From Paenisporosarcina sp. FSL H8-0542 (GTDB lineage Bacteria > Bacillota > Bacilli > Bacillales_A > Planococcaceae): a stretch of DNA of 64,000 nt. Every line of letters begins with the position of its first letter. The first letter of the stretch is position 1. Below, piece after piece: positions 25,467 to 33,806 of this stretch. The stretch lies in contig NZ_CP152050.1 in the NCBI RefSeq assembly GCF_038632915.1, forward strand, positions 104,001 through 168,000, read 5' to 3'. The position numbers and the translations under genes were made by a program. A model generated the notes under the pieces. That model was not told the origin of the DNA. It was given only the letters and a program-made list of their open reading frames with translations, and searched no databases.

Positions 25467-26453
25467 ATGCCACAAAGCATTACGCTTGTACCTTACAATC
25501 CAGATCATCAACAAGCATTCCAATTTTACCCGTTACCTCCCGACCAGCTTGAGTTTACGGCACACCCATTAGAGCTGCTGAAAAACGACAATTATTCCAG
25601 AACTCCCGTCACCATCTTGGAAGGGAATCATATCGTTGGGTTCTTTGTCCTGGATACCGGAAATGACCGTTTCTTTTATACTGACAACCCGAATTCTATT
25701 TTATTAAGGGGATTTTCCATTCATCCGGAATCCCAAGGTCAAGGAATTGCAGTGAAAACGATACATGCTCTTCCAACTTTTATTCATCGGCATTTTCCGC
25801 AATTCGACGAAGTGGTACTTGGGGTCAATGAACGCAACGAAGCTGCTAGACATGTTTATTTAAAGGCTGGTTTCAAAGATGAGGGACGTCGCTACATAGG
25901 TTCAAAAGGTCAGCAATATGCGCTGCATCTATATGTACCAGATACAATCATACGCCGAGCAAAGCCCGGGGATGAGGATGGAATTGTCAAGGTCTGTACG
26001 GAAGGTCAATGGTTTACATATGGGGATATATATACGAAGCAAGAGATTGAACATATCATTGATAGGTACTATACTCCTAAACGAATCTTGAAGGAAATCA
26101 GTGATTTGTCGAAAAAATGGAATGGTTACTATGTGGCAGAGGTTGAAGGGGAAATTGTCGGGGCAATCGGTGGGGGTATGACCAACTCCAAGACAGCAGA
26201 AATTTACGTTCTTTATTTGCATCCAGAGAAGCGGAACAAGAAAATTGGAACTCAATTACTGGAAGCTTATACCCGACTCCAACAAGTAGAGTATAATGCC
26301 ACGGAACAGTGGGTTTCGGTGGAAAAAGAAAATGACAAAGGAATCCCATTTTATAAAGCAAAAGGATTCATTTTCGTTAAAGAAGAGCCTGCAAATGATT
26401 CCGAATTGACAAGTGCTCACACTTCTTTACGATTAAAAAGAGCATTAGATTAA
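25467..26453 (+). CDS. Tandem GNAT acetyltransferase
   Basis: A 328-residue protein made of two GNAT domains. Domain 1 (about 1-150) has the acetyl-CoA loop SIHPESQGQGIAVKTI and NERNEAARHVYLKAGF; domain 2 (about 155-328) has VLYLHPEKRNKKIGTQLLEA and KGIPFYKAKGF. Both keep a plausible cofactor site. No acceptor can be named; tandem GNATs are common in Bacilli. The SD AAGGAGAG is strong. Confidence 0.85.
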   Translation: MPQSITLVPYNPDHQQAFQFYPLPPDQLEFTAHPLELLKNDNYSRTPVTILEGNHIVGFFVLDTGNDRFFYTDNPNSILLRGFSIHPESQGQGIAVKTIHALPTFIHRHFPQFDEVVLGVNERNEAARHVYLKAGFKDEGRRYIGSKGQQYALHLYVPDTIIRRAKPGDEDGIVKVCTEGQWFTYGDIYTKQEIEHIIDRYYTPKRILKEISDLSKKWNGYYVAEVEGEIVGAIGGGMTNSKTAEIYVLYLHPEKRNKKIGTQLLEAYTRLQQVEYNATEQWVSVEKENDKGIPFYKAKGFIFVKEEPANDSELTSAHTSLRLKRALD

Positions 26454-26553
26454 AAGGAAATTTTAGATTTTTGGGTGCTCTCGTTTAGTTGATACATTTG
26501 AAGGTTTTCAAGTATTGCTCTTGAAGCCATTTCATTCATTATTAACATAAAAA

Positions 26554-26588
26554 TAGTTGCCCTCGAGTAATGAGAGCAACTTTTTTTG
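26554..26588. terminator. Terminator shared by the convergent GNAT and CsbD genes
   Basis: AGTTGCCCTCG / TGAGAGCAACT stem flanked by A-run and T-run, seen on both strands, four bases past the csbD stop. Confidence 0.85.
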
Positions 26589-26591
26589 TTA

Positions 26592-26783
26592 TTATTTATA
26601 ATCAGTGTGGCGATCTTTCGTTTCACCAATTTTTTCTTGTACGGCACCTTTAGCTTTATCGAACTTGCCTTCAGCTTGAAGTGATGTATTATCTGTTGCG
26701 TTACCAATATGATCTTTCAATTCACCTTTGGCTTTGTTTACTTCACCTTTAAGTTTGTCAGAAAATCCATTGTCTTTTGTCAT
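26592..26783 (-). CDS. CsbD family general-stress protein
   Basis: A 63-residue CsbD-like protein: FSDKLKGEVNKAKGELKDHI and KAKGAVQEKIGE, the two internal repeat helices of the family. These small hydrophilic proteins are made under general stress, usually from a SigB promoter, and one with the right boxes lies upstream. Strong AGGAGG site. Exact function unknown. Confidence 0.93.
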   Translation of the reverse strand: MTKDNGFSDKLKGEVNKAKGELKDHIGNATDNTSLQAEGKFDKAKGAVQEKIGETKDRHTDYK

Positions 26784-26833
26784 GTGCTTTCCTCCTAATT
26801 TGTCATTTAATTTCTAGTTCATTACTATATGAA

Positions 26834-26858
26834 ATACCCTTCTCCAACTCGCATAAAC
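26834..26858 (-). promoter_or_regulatory. SigB-type promoter of the csbD gene
   Basis: On the minus strand GTTTAT (26853-26858), a 13-base spacer and GGGTAT (26834-26839), matching the SigB pattern GTTTAA-N12-15-GGGWAW with one mismatch in the -35 box, about 50 bases before the start codon. Confidence 0.75.
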
Positions 26859-26884
26859 ATACTAACTTGATAAAGAGGTAGCTC

Positions 26885-27616
26885 ATGGATTACATTTGGT
26901 TATTTTTAATAGGTTTGATTGCGAATGTGCTGGGTACTTTGGCTGGAGGTGGTGGCTTAATCAGTTTACCGGCCATGTTGCTAATGGGAATACCGGTTCA
27001 CTCAGCCATTGGCGCAAATAAGGTCTCGAATACAGTCAGCTCCTTATCTAGTTTCATCGTGATCTATAAGTATAAAGAAGTTACCGTCAAAGAAGCGTTC
27101 ATCATCGTTCCGCTTTGTCTTGGTGGGGGAATATCAGGAGGATTAATCGCGTCCTTTCTAACAGAAAGCACATTGACAATAATCGCCGTTGTCCTCCTGA
27201 GTTTCGCATTGCTTACTTCATTTATGGGATCGAGTGATTTTGAAGGAAATCGTCTGCTTGTCGTTAGTAAGAAAAGTGGGGTCGGTCTATTTGGCATCGG
27301 TCTGTACGATGGGGTGTTTGGACCGGGATCTGGCACATTGATGATGTACGTGCTATCTCATCTAGGCATTTCTTATATTCGGGCTGTTGGACTAGCCCGC
27401 ATTGCAATTTTTTCAAGTTGTTTCGGAGCGGCATTAATGTACATAGCGACGGGGAAAATTATGTGGGCGGTAACCATTGCACTATTGTTGGGCTCGGTAA
27501 GTGGTGCGCAAATCGGGGTGCATCTAGCTCGTAAATTGAAAAAAGAATATGTGAAACCTTTATTACGCATTGTAACGATAGCGTTGATTATACAAATTGT
27601 CGCAACGAATCTCTAG
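26885..27616 (+). CDS. TauE/SafE family anion exporter
   Basis: A 243-residue membrane protein with about seven or eight helices. The Gly-rich NVLGTLAGGGGLISLPAMLL and the second-half repeat GLYDGVFGPGSGTLMM are the paired signature loops of the TauE/SafE (DUF81) family. These export sulfite, sulfoacetate or similar anions, but many members are uncharacterised. Monocistronic. Confidence 0.92.
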   Translation: MDYIWLFLIGLIANVLGTLAGGGGLISLPAMLLMGIPVHSAIGANKVSNTVSSLSSFIVIYKYKEVTVKEAFIIVPLCLGGGISGGLIASFLTESTLTIIAVVLLSFALLTSFMGSSDFEGNRLLVVSKKSGVGLFGIGLYDGVFGPGSGTLMMYVLSHLGISYIRAVGLARIAIFSSCFGAALMYIATGKIMWAVTIALLLGSVSGAQIGVHLARKLKKEYVKPLLRIVTIALIIQIVATNL

Positions 27617-27672
27617 ATAAAAAGGCTAAATTTTCAGTATAATTGTAAGAAAGAGTAAAGAGGTGATTGGTC

Positions 27673-28689
27673 ATGAAGCGATGGGTAATCTTCACCTCAT
27701 GCCTTCTTCTGTTAAGTGGGTGTGGAATATTTGAACAAAACAACTCTGAAGAACCAGAGTTAATTAAAGAAGTAGCTAAAAATCTTCAAGTCCCTTGGTC
27801 CATCAACCAGTCTGGGAAGGACTTTTACATATCTGAACGGGTCGGCACGATTGCCTATATTCAAGCGGATGGCACTGTCGAACATCAAAAAGTAGATTTT
27901 ACCACGCCTTTAGCGACAGTTTCTGAAGCGGGTTTGCTTGGATTTGTCCTGAAACCGACGTTCGAAGAAACAAAAACAGCATTTGCCTATTACAATTACG
28001 ATGCGGGAAATGGTCCATTCAATCGTATTGTCACATTAAAATTAGAAGGTGAAGTTTGGAAAGAAACCGCCATACACTTAGACGAAATCTCAACCGGCAA
28101 TGTCCATCATGGAGGTCGACTTGAAATCGGTCCTGATCAGTTGTTGTATGCAACGATTGGGGATGCGTCAAATCCACAACTTGCCCAAGATCCCGATTCT
28201 AAAAACGGGAAAATTATCCGTTTAAATGCAAACAATCAATGGGAAACCGTTAGTCTGGGTCATCGCAATCCTCAAGGCCTCGCTTGGTCGGATGATGGCG
28301 TTTTATTTGCTTCTGAACATGGACAATCTGCCAATGATGAAATAAACAAAATCGAACCGGGCAGTAACTACGGTTGGCCCTTAATTGAAGGTAGCGAAGA
28401 ACGAGAAGGATATGTGACTCCATGGCTTCATTCAGGCGCAAATGTCACATGGGCACCTTCTGGCATGGCGTTTCATAAAGGGAAATTGTATGTTGCAGCT
28501 TTGCGAGGAGAAGGTATTCTCGTCATTAATCCCGAATCTGGTGAATTAGAGGATAAAATTACGGGGTATGGACGAATAAGAGATGTATTTTCAAATGGTG
28601 AGGAGTTGTACTTCGTCTCAAACAATCGAGATGGACGTGGAAAAGCGAATGTTGATGACGATAAGCTTTACCAATATTTAGCGGAATAA
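27673..28689 (+). CDS. PQQ-dependent sugar dehydrogenase-like lipoprotein
   Basis: A 338-residue lipoprotein with lipobox LSGC (Cys17) and a six-blade beta-propeller of the soluble glucose/aldose sugar dehydrogenase family. Marks include VPWSINQSGKDFYISERVG, TGNVHHGGRLEIGPDQLLYA and the YGWPLIEG blade ending. Homologues oxidise sugars with PQQ, but many Firmicute members lack proof of activity and PQQ synthesis is not seen here. ATG at 27673 gives a normal signal peptide after GAGGTG. Confidence 0.85.
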   Translation: MKRWVIFTSCLLLLSGCGIFEQNNSEEPELIKEVAKNLQVPWSINQSGKDFYISERVGTIAYIQADGTVEHQKVDFTTPLATVSEAGLLGFVLKPTFEETKTAFAYYNYDAGNGPFNRIVTLKLEGEVWKETAIHLDEISTGNVHHGGRLEIGPDQLLYATIGDASNPQLAQDPDSKNGKIIRLNANNQWETVSLGHRNPQGLAWSDDGVLFASEHGQSANDEINKIEPGSNYGWPLIEGSEEREGYVTPWLHSGANVTWAPSGMAFHKGKLYVAALRGEGILVINPESGELEDKITGYGRIRDVFSNGEELYFVSNNRDGRGKANVDDDKLYQYLAE

Positions 28690-28713
28690 CAGCACGTTGT
28701 CATGTTTAATTGG

Positions 28714-28739
28714 TTGAACTGAATGGAATACTTTCAGGA
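28714..28739 (+). promoter_or_regulatory. Possible SigB promoter of the general-stress flavoprotein gene
   Basis: GTTTAA (28714-28719), 14 bases, TGGAAT (28734-28739): the -35 is exact and the -10 differs from GGGAAT at one base. The gene product belongs to a family that is SigB-controlled in B. subtilis, which supports the call. Confidence 0.5.
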
Positions 28740-28755
28740 AAGGAGCTGATTAAGA

Positions 28756-29166
28756 GTGAGTAAACAACAAGCATTGAATATTTTAAAAGAAAGTCGAACC
28801 GGCACGATGGCAACGATAAAAAATAATAAACCACACTCAAGATACATGACTTTCTTCAATGAAGAATTCACTTTATTTACGCCAACCAATAAAAACACGC
28901 ATAAAGTTGAAGACATTGAAGCCAATCCATATACACATATTTTGATTGGCTATGACGGAGAAGGCTTCGGGGATGCATTCCTAGAGATTGAAGGCAAAGT
29001 AAGTGAAAGTAAAGACGAAAGTTTGAAAGAAAAAATTTGGAACGACCATATGAAAAATTGGTTCGAAGGTCCAGAAGACCCGAACTTAGTGATATTGGTT
29101 GTAAAACCAGAAAGCGTTCGTCTTATGAACAAAAGTGGAAAACCACCTGAAACCATTGAATTATAA
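28756..29166 (+). CDS. Pyridoxamine 5'-phosphate oxidase family protein (general-stress protein 26 type)
   Basis: A 136-residue split-barrel flavin-binding protein. The start QALNILKESRTGTMATIKNN and LFTPTNKNTHKVEDIEAN, then DAFLEIEGKVS, match the YdaG/GSP26 group. It probably binds FMN or F420-like cofactor; true PNPOx activity is not expected. GTG start eleven bases after AAGGAG. A terminator follows. Confidence 0.85.
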   Translation: MSKQQALNILKESRTGTMATIKNNKPHSRYMTFFNEEFTLFTPTNKNTHKVEDIEANPYTHILIGYDGEGFGDAFLEIEGKVSESKDESLKEKIWNDHMKNWFEGPEDPNLVILVVKPESVRLMNKSGKPPETIEL

Positions 29167-29173
29167 TAAATGG

Positions 29174-29208
29174 AAAGCTCGCTCTCAGACTGAGGGTGAG
29201 CTTTTTTG
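29174..29208 (+). terminator. Terminator after the PNPOx-like gene
   Basis: AAGCTCGCTCTCAG pairs with CTGAGGGTGAGCTT and is followed by six T, eight bases after the stop. Confidence 0.88.
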
Positions 29209-29231
29209 TGTAATGTGAAAGTTTGTGAAAA

Positions 29232-29330
29232 ATTTAACGCTCAAACTGAACCATTTATTGGTCAAAAATCGAGTTTATCGCTCAAACTAGACTATTTATC
29301 GCTCAGATAGGTCTCAGAGTCAAGTTAACT
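29232..29330. repeat. Degenerate intergenic repeats (CGCTCAAACT / ACCATTTAT type)
   Basis: The gene-free stretch 29209-29511 contains two to three imperfect copies of a unit built from CGCTCAAACT, then CATTTAT or CTATTTAT, then GGTC or CGCTCAGAT. Similar TTTTGACCA-containing segments occur near 21100, 22380 and 37490. No protein or RNA gene is seen in this stretch. Confidence 0.5.
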
Positions 29331-29523
29331 TGCGCTGAGATGACGGTTCCCTCAAAGTGTGATTTTTAATCTCTCTCCATGGCTTTGAAGTACCCCAAAG
29401 CATCCAGTTGGGGCGAGTTCATATTTCCAGAAAAAAGGATTTAACTCCCTGGTGGAGAATAACGTAATAGATGAATACATTGATATCGATTAAAATGATT
29501 TTAAAATTGAAAGGAGCATTAAA

Positions 29524-30339
29524 TTGCAATCTCTTAAACCGAAAAAGAGAAGTGCTTCCCGTATATGGATGGGAACTAAAGCTTATCGGCTGAAACGATA
29601 TGCTGAATGGGTACTGGATGAAAAAAAGTACGCAAAAAATAAGCGAAATGAATCACTGGAATATCGAGTTTTCAAACACAAGACACCGTTGCTGCGTCAG
29701 TTAAAAGATGTGGACATGCAACTGCAATATAATAAAGTTAAGAATTTGAGGATTGCAGCCAAAAAGGTAAGTGGAATCGTCGTTCAGCCAGGTGAAACGT
29801 TTTCCTACTGGAAGACAATTGGAAAAACGACGAGGCGGAAAGGTTATCTTGACGGCATGATTCTACATTATGGAAAAGTGCGATCTGGTCCCGGCGGCGG
29901 ACTGTGCCAATTATCCAATTTAATTTACTGGATGACGTTGCACACTCCACTTCAAGTAACTGAACGCTACCGTCACAGTTACGATGTATTTCCGGATTCC
30001 AAGCGCAGCCAACCCTTTGGAAGCGGGGCAACTTGTGCATATAACTATTTGGACCTGCAGATTAAAAATGAAACGAATGAATCTTACCAACTAATCATTT
30101 ACGTAACCGATCAATCTTTGGTAGGCGAATGGCGATCGACACAACCTTCTTTGACGACCTACAATGTTTATGAAAAAGAGCATTGGTTTACATTAGAACA
30201 ATGGGGAGGGTACGTACGTCACAACACGATATACCGTGAAGTATTCAACCATTTCGGAGAACGAATCGATGACGAATTCATTACTGAAAACCATGCCATT
30301 ACCATGTATGAACCCTTTCTGACGGATGGAAAGGAATAA
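29524..30339 (+). CDS. VanW family protein
   Basis: A 271-residue VanW-like protein starting at TTG seven bases after AAAGGAG. The VanW core is from about 75 to 190: VQPGETFSYWKTIGKTT, SGPGGGLCQLSNLIYW and RHSYDVFPD. VanW accompanies some vancomycin-resistance operons but its action is unknown, and most homologues, as this one, are not linked to resistance genes. No signal peptide is evident, only a basic N-terminus. Confidence 0.88.
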   Translation: MQSLKPKKRSASRIWMGTKAYRLKRYAEWVLDEKKYAKNKRNESLEYRVFKHKTPLLRQLKDVDMQLQYNKVKNLRIAAKKVSGIVVQPGETFSYWKTIGKTTRRKGYLDGMILHYGKVRSGPGGGLCQLSNLIYWMTLHTPLQVTERYRHSYDVFPDSKRSQPFGSGATCAYNYLDLQIKNETNESYQLIIYVTDQSLVGEWRSTQPSLTTYNVYEKEHWFTLEQWGGYVRHNTIYREVFNHFGERIDDEFITENHAITMYEPFLTDGKE

Positions 30340-30342
30340 AAG

Positions 30343-30376
30343 AAACAGCTCAGCAGGAATCTGCTGAGCTGTTTTA
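30343..30376 (+). terminator. Terminator of the vanW-like gene
   Basis: AAACAGCTCAGCAG pairs with CTGCTGAGCTGTTT; the loop is four bases, the T tract short. Confidence 0.82.
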
Positions 30377-30433
30377 TTGTTCGACTAATAAAGAAAGAAA
30401 AAATGACTATTTTGATTAACATTTACGGATGAG

Positions 30434-30458
30434 GTTTATATGTTTTGTATAGGGGTAA
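30434..30458 (+). promoter_or_regulatory. SigB-like promoter of the 56-residue lipoprotein gene
   Basis: GTTTAT (30434-30439), 13 bases, GGGTAA (30453-30458), about 60 bases before the start. The same pair of boxes and spacing precede csbD. Confidence 0.6.
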
Positions 30459-30516
30459 ATTTGAATTAGAACATTAGAAACATTCAACTAACACAAAATA
30501 TGAGGAGGAAACTAAC

Positions 30517-30687
30517 ATGGCAGATTGGAAAAAAACATTATTAGCAAGTAGTCTAGTAGGTGGAATCGTTTTGGGTGGTTTAGCAGGTTGTGGTGACGGA
30601 GTTGACCAGGATAATGGTGTCAATGATGGTGACCAGAAGGACGAAGTAGATTCTGAAAACAAAAACACTGAAGAAGGCGAAGAATAA
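30517..30687 (+). CDS. Small acidic lipoprotein (56 residues)
   Basis: ATG follows GAGGAGG. The product starts MADWKKTLLASSLVGGIVLG, then GLAGC with a likely lipobox cysteine at about 28, and ends in a Asp/Glu/Lys/Asn tail. It would be a surface-exposed acidic lipoprotein. It has a SigB-like promoter upstream and a terminator right after. No homologue is recognised, but gene architecture is complete. Confidence 0.75.
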   Translation: MADWKKTLLASSLVGGIVLGGLAGCGDGVDQDNGVNDGDQKDEVDSENKNTEEGEE

Positions 30688-30698
30688 TTCAGCCGATT

Positions 30699-30725
30699 TA
30701 AGGAGCGTAAAGCTCCTTTTTTTTA
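30699..30725 (+). terminator. Terminator of the small lipoprotein gene
   Basis: AAGGAGC GTAAA GCTCCTT with seven to eight T after it. Confidence 0.9.
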
Positions 30726-30772
30726 TGGACAATAAGTGAAGTTAATGGGTTTAGCCTTGTAACACCATCACT

Positions 30773-31198
30773 CTATAGCTTATTAGCAGTTAAGAATTTC
30801 TCTTTATATATGTTGCTTAATTCACTCCAAACGTCAAATTTATTCCCATCTAAATCATAAAAAACAAAGTTTTTTCCTGTGTGCCCTCGGTTTTCAATAT
30901 CGCCAATTCTTATTTCTTTTTCATTGAAATCCTTGTGTATACTTTCTAAAGCAGATAATCCATTCACTTCAAAGGTAATAGAGAAATGTTCATTCCCATT
31001 AATGTCATAGAAGTTCGAGCTTTGATTATCTCTAGACTTAACAAGGAATATACTTTGGTTAGCTAAATTAAGAATAGCTTTATCGTTGTCTTTGTAGCTT
31101 AATTCAGCACCTAATTTGTGTACATACCATTCCGAAGATAGCTCTACGTCTGTAACAGGTAAATATGTAGTTCCAACTCTTAGTAACTTTTCCTTCAT
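30773..31198 (-). CDS. VOC family protein
   Basis: A 141-residue glyoxalase-fold protein: TYLPVTDVELSSEWYVHKLG at the start, EHFSITFEVNG in the middle and FVFYDLDGNKFDVWSE at the end with the ligand glutamate. The gene is noticeably more AT-rich than its neighbours. Substrate unknown. It stands alone between two terminators. Confidence 0.85.
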   Translation of the reverse strand: MKEKLLRVGTTYLPVTDVELSSEWYVHKLGAELSYKDNDKAILNLANQSIFLVKSRDNQSSNFYDINGNEHFSITFEVNGLSALESIHKDFNEKEIRIGDIENRGHTGKNFVFYDLDGNKFDVWSELSNIYKEKFLTANKL

Positions 31199-31310
31199 CT
31201 TATAATCCTCCCCAAAAATTTTCTGAAATTGAGTTCTTCATCCTATTTCTATTTTCGATACTACAATGGGAAAATCCTGTTTGAACTTATGAACTGGAAA
31301 CCGATCAAAT

Positions 31311-31347
31311 AAAAAACCATCTCCTTTTTTTCGGGAGATGGTTTTCA
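31311..31347 (-). terminator. Terminator of the corA-like gene
   Basis: On the minus strand AAACCATCTCC pairs with GGAGATGGTTT, with T-run following, directly after the stop codon. Confidence 0.9.
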
Positions 31348-32310
31348 TTATGATTTGAATAAATTCAGCCAGCCTTTGTATTTAAACCAGGCGAACATTA
31401 ACAATCCGATAAGTGCCATTCCGCCTAAAGCGAAAAAGTAGCCGTATTTCGTCTCGAGTTCCGGCATGTTTTCAAAGTTCATGCCATATACCCCTGCTAC
31501 AAATGTTAGTGGAATGAAAATGGAGGATACAATCGTTAAAATCATCATGATTCGGTTCATTCGATTGGAGTTCATTGCCATATAGCTATCTCGAATATCC
31601 GCTGTAAGTTCTCGGTTTGACTCCACAATTTCTGTCAGTTTGACGAGGTGATCAGAAATATCCGCAAAGTAGGAATGTTCGTGCTGTTGAAGGTTAAAAC
31701 GACTCGAGTTTAATACACGGTACATCAAATCACGCATCGGCAAAATCGTTCGGCGCAACCATAACAAGTCACTGCGCATTTCAAAGACGGTATCCATCGA
31801 AAAATGCTTCATATCAAACGTCATCTGATCTTCAATTTCGTTCAAATGGTCCTCAATCTTGTACACAAGTGGAAAGTAGGAATCAACCACTTTGTCGAGA
31901 ATTTGATACATCGCATAAATCGCTCCACGTTCCCAGAAGGAAGCATCGCGTTGCAATTTTTCTCGAACCAAGTCCAATTCTTGAACGGCATTATGATGGA
32001 AAGTAACAACAAAATTCTTTCCGACGAATAAATCCAACTCCTCGGCTTCAAGCGTCTCTTCATTCAGCGTATGGACGACAAAGAAATGATATCCATCGTG
32101 GTAATCGACTTTCGGGCGCTGCAAGCGGTGTAAACAATCTTCAATCGCCAGTGGATGGAAATGAAAGAACGAATCAAGCAAAGCCCATTCAGTGGCTGAT
32201 GGTTTGTCAAAATCAATCCAGTACCAGTCGAATGACTTTTTATGTAGATCTTCTAAAGGAAAGTCCATTTCTAATTGGCTATCAACGGTAACTCCAAATG
32301 TTCGAATCAT
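31348..32310 (-). CDS. corA: CorA family magnesium/divalent cation channel
   Basis: A 320-residue CorA-type channel. A large N-terminal cytoplasmic domain is followed by a long helix and two C-terminal membrane helices. The selectivity motif YGMNFENMPE lies between them. The N-terminal DWYWIDFDKPSATEW and HFHPLAIEDCLHR segments are typical. It imports Mg2+ (or Co2+, Ni2+) as a pentamer. No Mg-sensing RNA element was noticed upstream. Confidence 0.92.
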   Translation of the reverse strand: MIRTFGVTVDSQLEMDFPLEDLHKKSFDWYWIDFDKPSATEWALLDSFFHFHPLAIEDCLHRLQRPKVDYHDGYHFFVVHTLNEETLEAEELDLFVGKNFVVTFHHNAVQELDLVREKLQRDASFWERGAIYAMYQILDKVVDSYFPLVYKIEDHLNEIEDQMTFDMKHFSMDTVFEMRSDLLWLRRTILPMRDLMYRVLNSSRFNLQQHEHSYFADISDHLVKLTEIVESNRELTADIRDSYMAMNSNRMNRIMMILTIVSSIFIPLTFVAGVYGMNFENMPELETKYGYFFALGGMALIGLLMFAWFKYKGWLNLFKS

Positions 32311-32543
32311 AAGTAAAACCTCGTTTCACACGGTAAATTCTAGTAGTAGTTTACCACGAAAGTTCGATGTGCTTGTATTGAAGCCAACAAAATTCGTTTG
32401 AAAAAGGAGAAGTTACCAGTTGATTTCTTATAACTTCGCATTAAAAGCTCATTTTCTAAATAATGTCTTAACAAGTCATTCACATCCTCTTCATATTCAT
32501 CGACTACACTAAAGGTGCAAGCTCAAATCCAAGGAGGTCCTAC

Positions 32544-32678
32544 ATGAGTCAAACACGTTTGAAAAAGAAAGCTTTACCTATCGCAATCCTTTCGTTTTTA
32601 GCCATCAGTGGAGTCGCGGGAACCATTGCCACATTTCCATTTCATAAACGACAACGAATACCTCTAAAAGCTAGATAA
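32544..32678 (+). CDS. Small single-helix membrane protein (44 residues)
   Basis: ATG follows AAGGAGG at ideal spacing. The product has a basic start (SQTRLKKKALP), one hydrophobic helix (AILSFLAISGVAGTIATF) and a basic tail (HKRQRIPLKAR). This is a coherent membrane microprotein; no homologue is recognised. The next small gene begins 40 bases later on the same strand. Confidence 0.65.
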   Translation: MSQTRLKKKALPIAILSFLAISGVAGTIATFPFHKRQRIPLKAR

Positions 32679-32718
32679 AGGAAAAATAAAAAATGCGATT
32701 TAAAGGAGAGTCATTAAC

Positions 32719-32850
32719 GTGGAAATTCAACGAAGACCTTGGAAAAAAATATCTTTGACGCGATTTATGGACTTTATAAGTAAGTCCACTCAAAGAGCAC
32801 AAGAAAAGAGATTTTCTCAATTAAATTCATCACAGACACCTTGGAATTAA
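32719..32850 (+). CDS. Small basic protein (43 residues)
   Basis: GTG follows AAAGGAGAG by eight bases. The product is basic and soluble (VEIQRRPWKKISLTRFMDFI, then SKSTQRAQEKR). It may be cotranscribed with the 32544 microprotein. No family is recognised, and coding status rests on the SD and codon pattern only. Confidence 0.5.
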   Translation: MEIQRRPWKKISLTRFMDFISKSTQRAQEKRFSQLNSSQTPWN

Positions 32851-32860
32851 CTAAACGCAG

Positions 32861-33139
32861 TCATATATAAATAAATTGATTCACTTTAATACTCTCATTT
32901 CTAATGGAGAGTTTTTTCTTGTTTAAAAACTCAATCATATGGGGATCTTTAATAACTTTTTCATGCGCTAACAAATACGAAATCGGGATGAGAAGAAAAA
33001 GAATGATCAATCCAATCATCGTACCAAGCGGAGAGATAGGAAGTAGATTACCTGCAAAAAAACCAAGTAACTGATAAAAAATGACGAAAATGACGATGGA
33101 CATGATCAAAATAATGATCTTATTTTTGAAGGTTTTCAT
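32861..33139 (-). CDS. Hypothetical two-helix membrane protein
   Basis: A 92-residue protein with two hydrophobic helices (IIILIMSIVIFVIFYQLLGF and MIGLIILFLLIPISYLLA) and a hydrophilic, basic C-terminus. ATG at 33139 lies after GAAGGAG. Not recognised; the layout is common among uncharacterised Bacillus membrane proteins. It ends close to the 32719 ORF on the opposite strand. Confidence 0.65.
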   Translation of the reverse strand: MKTFKNKIIILIMSIVIFVIFYQLLGFFAGNLLPISPLGTMIGLIILFLLIPISYLLAHEKVIKDPHMIEFLNKKKLSIRNESIKVNQFIYI

Positions 33140-33317
33140 TGTGATTCTCCTTCCGCAACAACCAAATATATTACCATTAAGTATTACATTTACTTCCAAT
33201 TGTTACAACTGTTTCTTTAAAGCGAGCGCATCGTTTGACTCTCTGTAAAATATAGTTTATTCTAGCCATGGAATTAATAAATGCATAAAGCGCCATTTTC
33301 ACAATGGCGGCCAAGTT

Positions 33318-33412
33318 TTCTAGGGTTCCGCAAACAACCGGTTTGGTCTGGTCCAAGAGAAAACGCTTTGCACACACGCAAAGATACACGGAAGGATAAA
33401 AGCCTGGGAGAT
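33318..33412 (+). promoter_or_regulatory. Guanidine-I (ykkC) riboswitch
   Basis: The ykkC consensus blocks appear in order: TTCTAGGGTTCCG, GGTCTGGTCCAAGAGAAAAC, ACACGGAAGGATAAAAGCC and GGGAGA. The element binds free guanidinium and turns on detoxification and export genes, consistent with the SMR exporter pair that follows. Confidence 0.96.
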
Positions 33413-33448
33413 GACGTATGATACGTTTATCTCTCGGGCTTATTTTGA
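33399..33448 (+). terminator. Guanidine riboswitch terminator hairpin
   Basis: AAGCCTGGGAGAT pairs with ATCTCTCGGGCTT over 13 positions including two G-T pairs, followed by ATTTTGATTT. The 5' arm is the 3' end of the aptamer, so guanidinium binding would prevent this hairpin and permit transcription. Confidence 0.85.
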
Positions 33449-33470
33449 TTTGGAAAAGGAGTATGTTTTC

Positions 33471-33806
33471 ATGAATAAAGAATGGATGAAAGTCTTCATA
33501 GCAGCATTTTTTGAAGTGTTTTGGGTAATTGGTCTCAAGCATGCGGATGATATCTGGACATGGTTGGGCACGGCAATTGCGATTTCGGTGAGTTTCTATT
33601 TAATGATTATGGCAGGGAAAACACTTCCTGTTGGAACCGTGTATGCAGTGTTTGTCGGACTTGGTACAGCTGGTACAGTGATTGCGGATATCCTCTTTTT
33701 CGGGGAATCATTTAGTATCGCAAAAATTGCCTTGATTGCACTTCTGTTAATTGGGGTTGTCGGGCTTAAGCTGGTGACAAAAGAACAGGAAGAGGTGGAA
33801 TCCTAA
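33471..33806 (+). CDS. gdnC: Guanidinium exporter subunit (SMR family, YkkC/GdnC)
   Basis: A 111-residue small multidrug-resistance protein with four helices. The essential membrane glutamate is in [17 protein letters not shown]. Together with the next gene it forms a heterodimeric exporter; the guanidine riboswitch shows that guanidinium is the likely substrate. ATG at 33471 follows AAAAGGAG; upstream codons fall inside the riboswitch. The stop overlaps the next start. Confidence 0.93.
   Translation: MNKEWMKVFIAAFFEVFWVIGLKHADDIWTWLGTAIAISVSFYLMIMAGKTLPVGTVYAVFVGLGTAGTVIADILFFGESFSIAKIALIALLLIGVVGLKLVTKEQEEVES

Noticed and set aside
33177-33542. Minus-strand ORF across the guanidine riboswitch
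   Set aside because: Antisense to a conserved riboswitch and the gdnC start; no family match.
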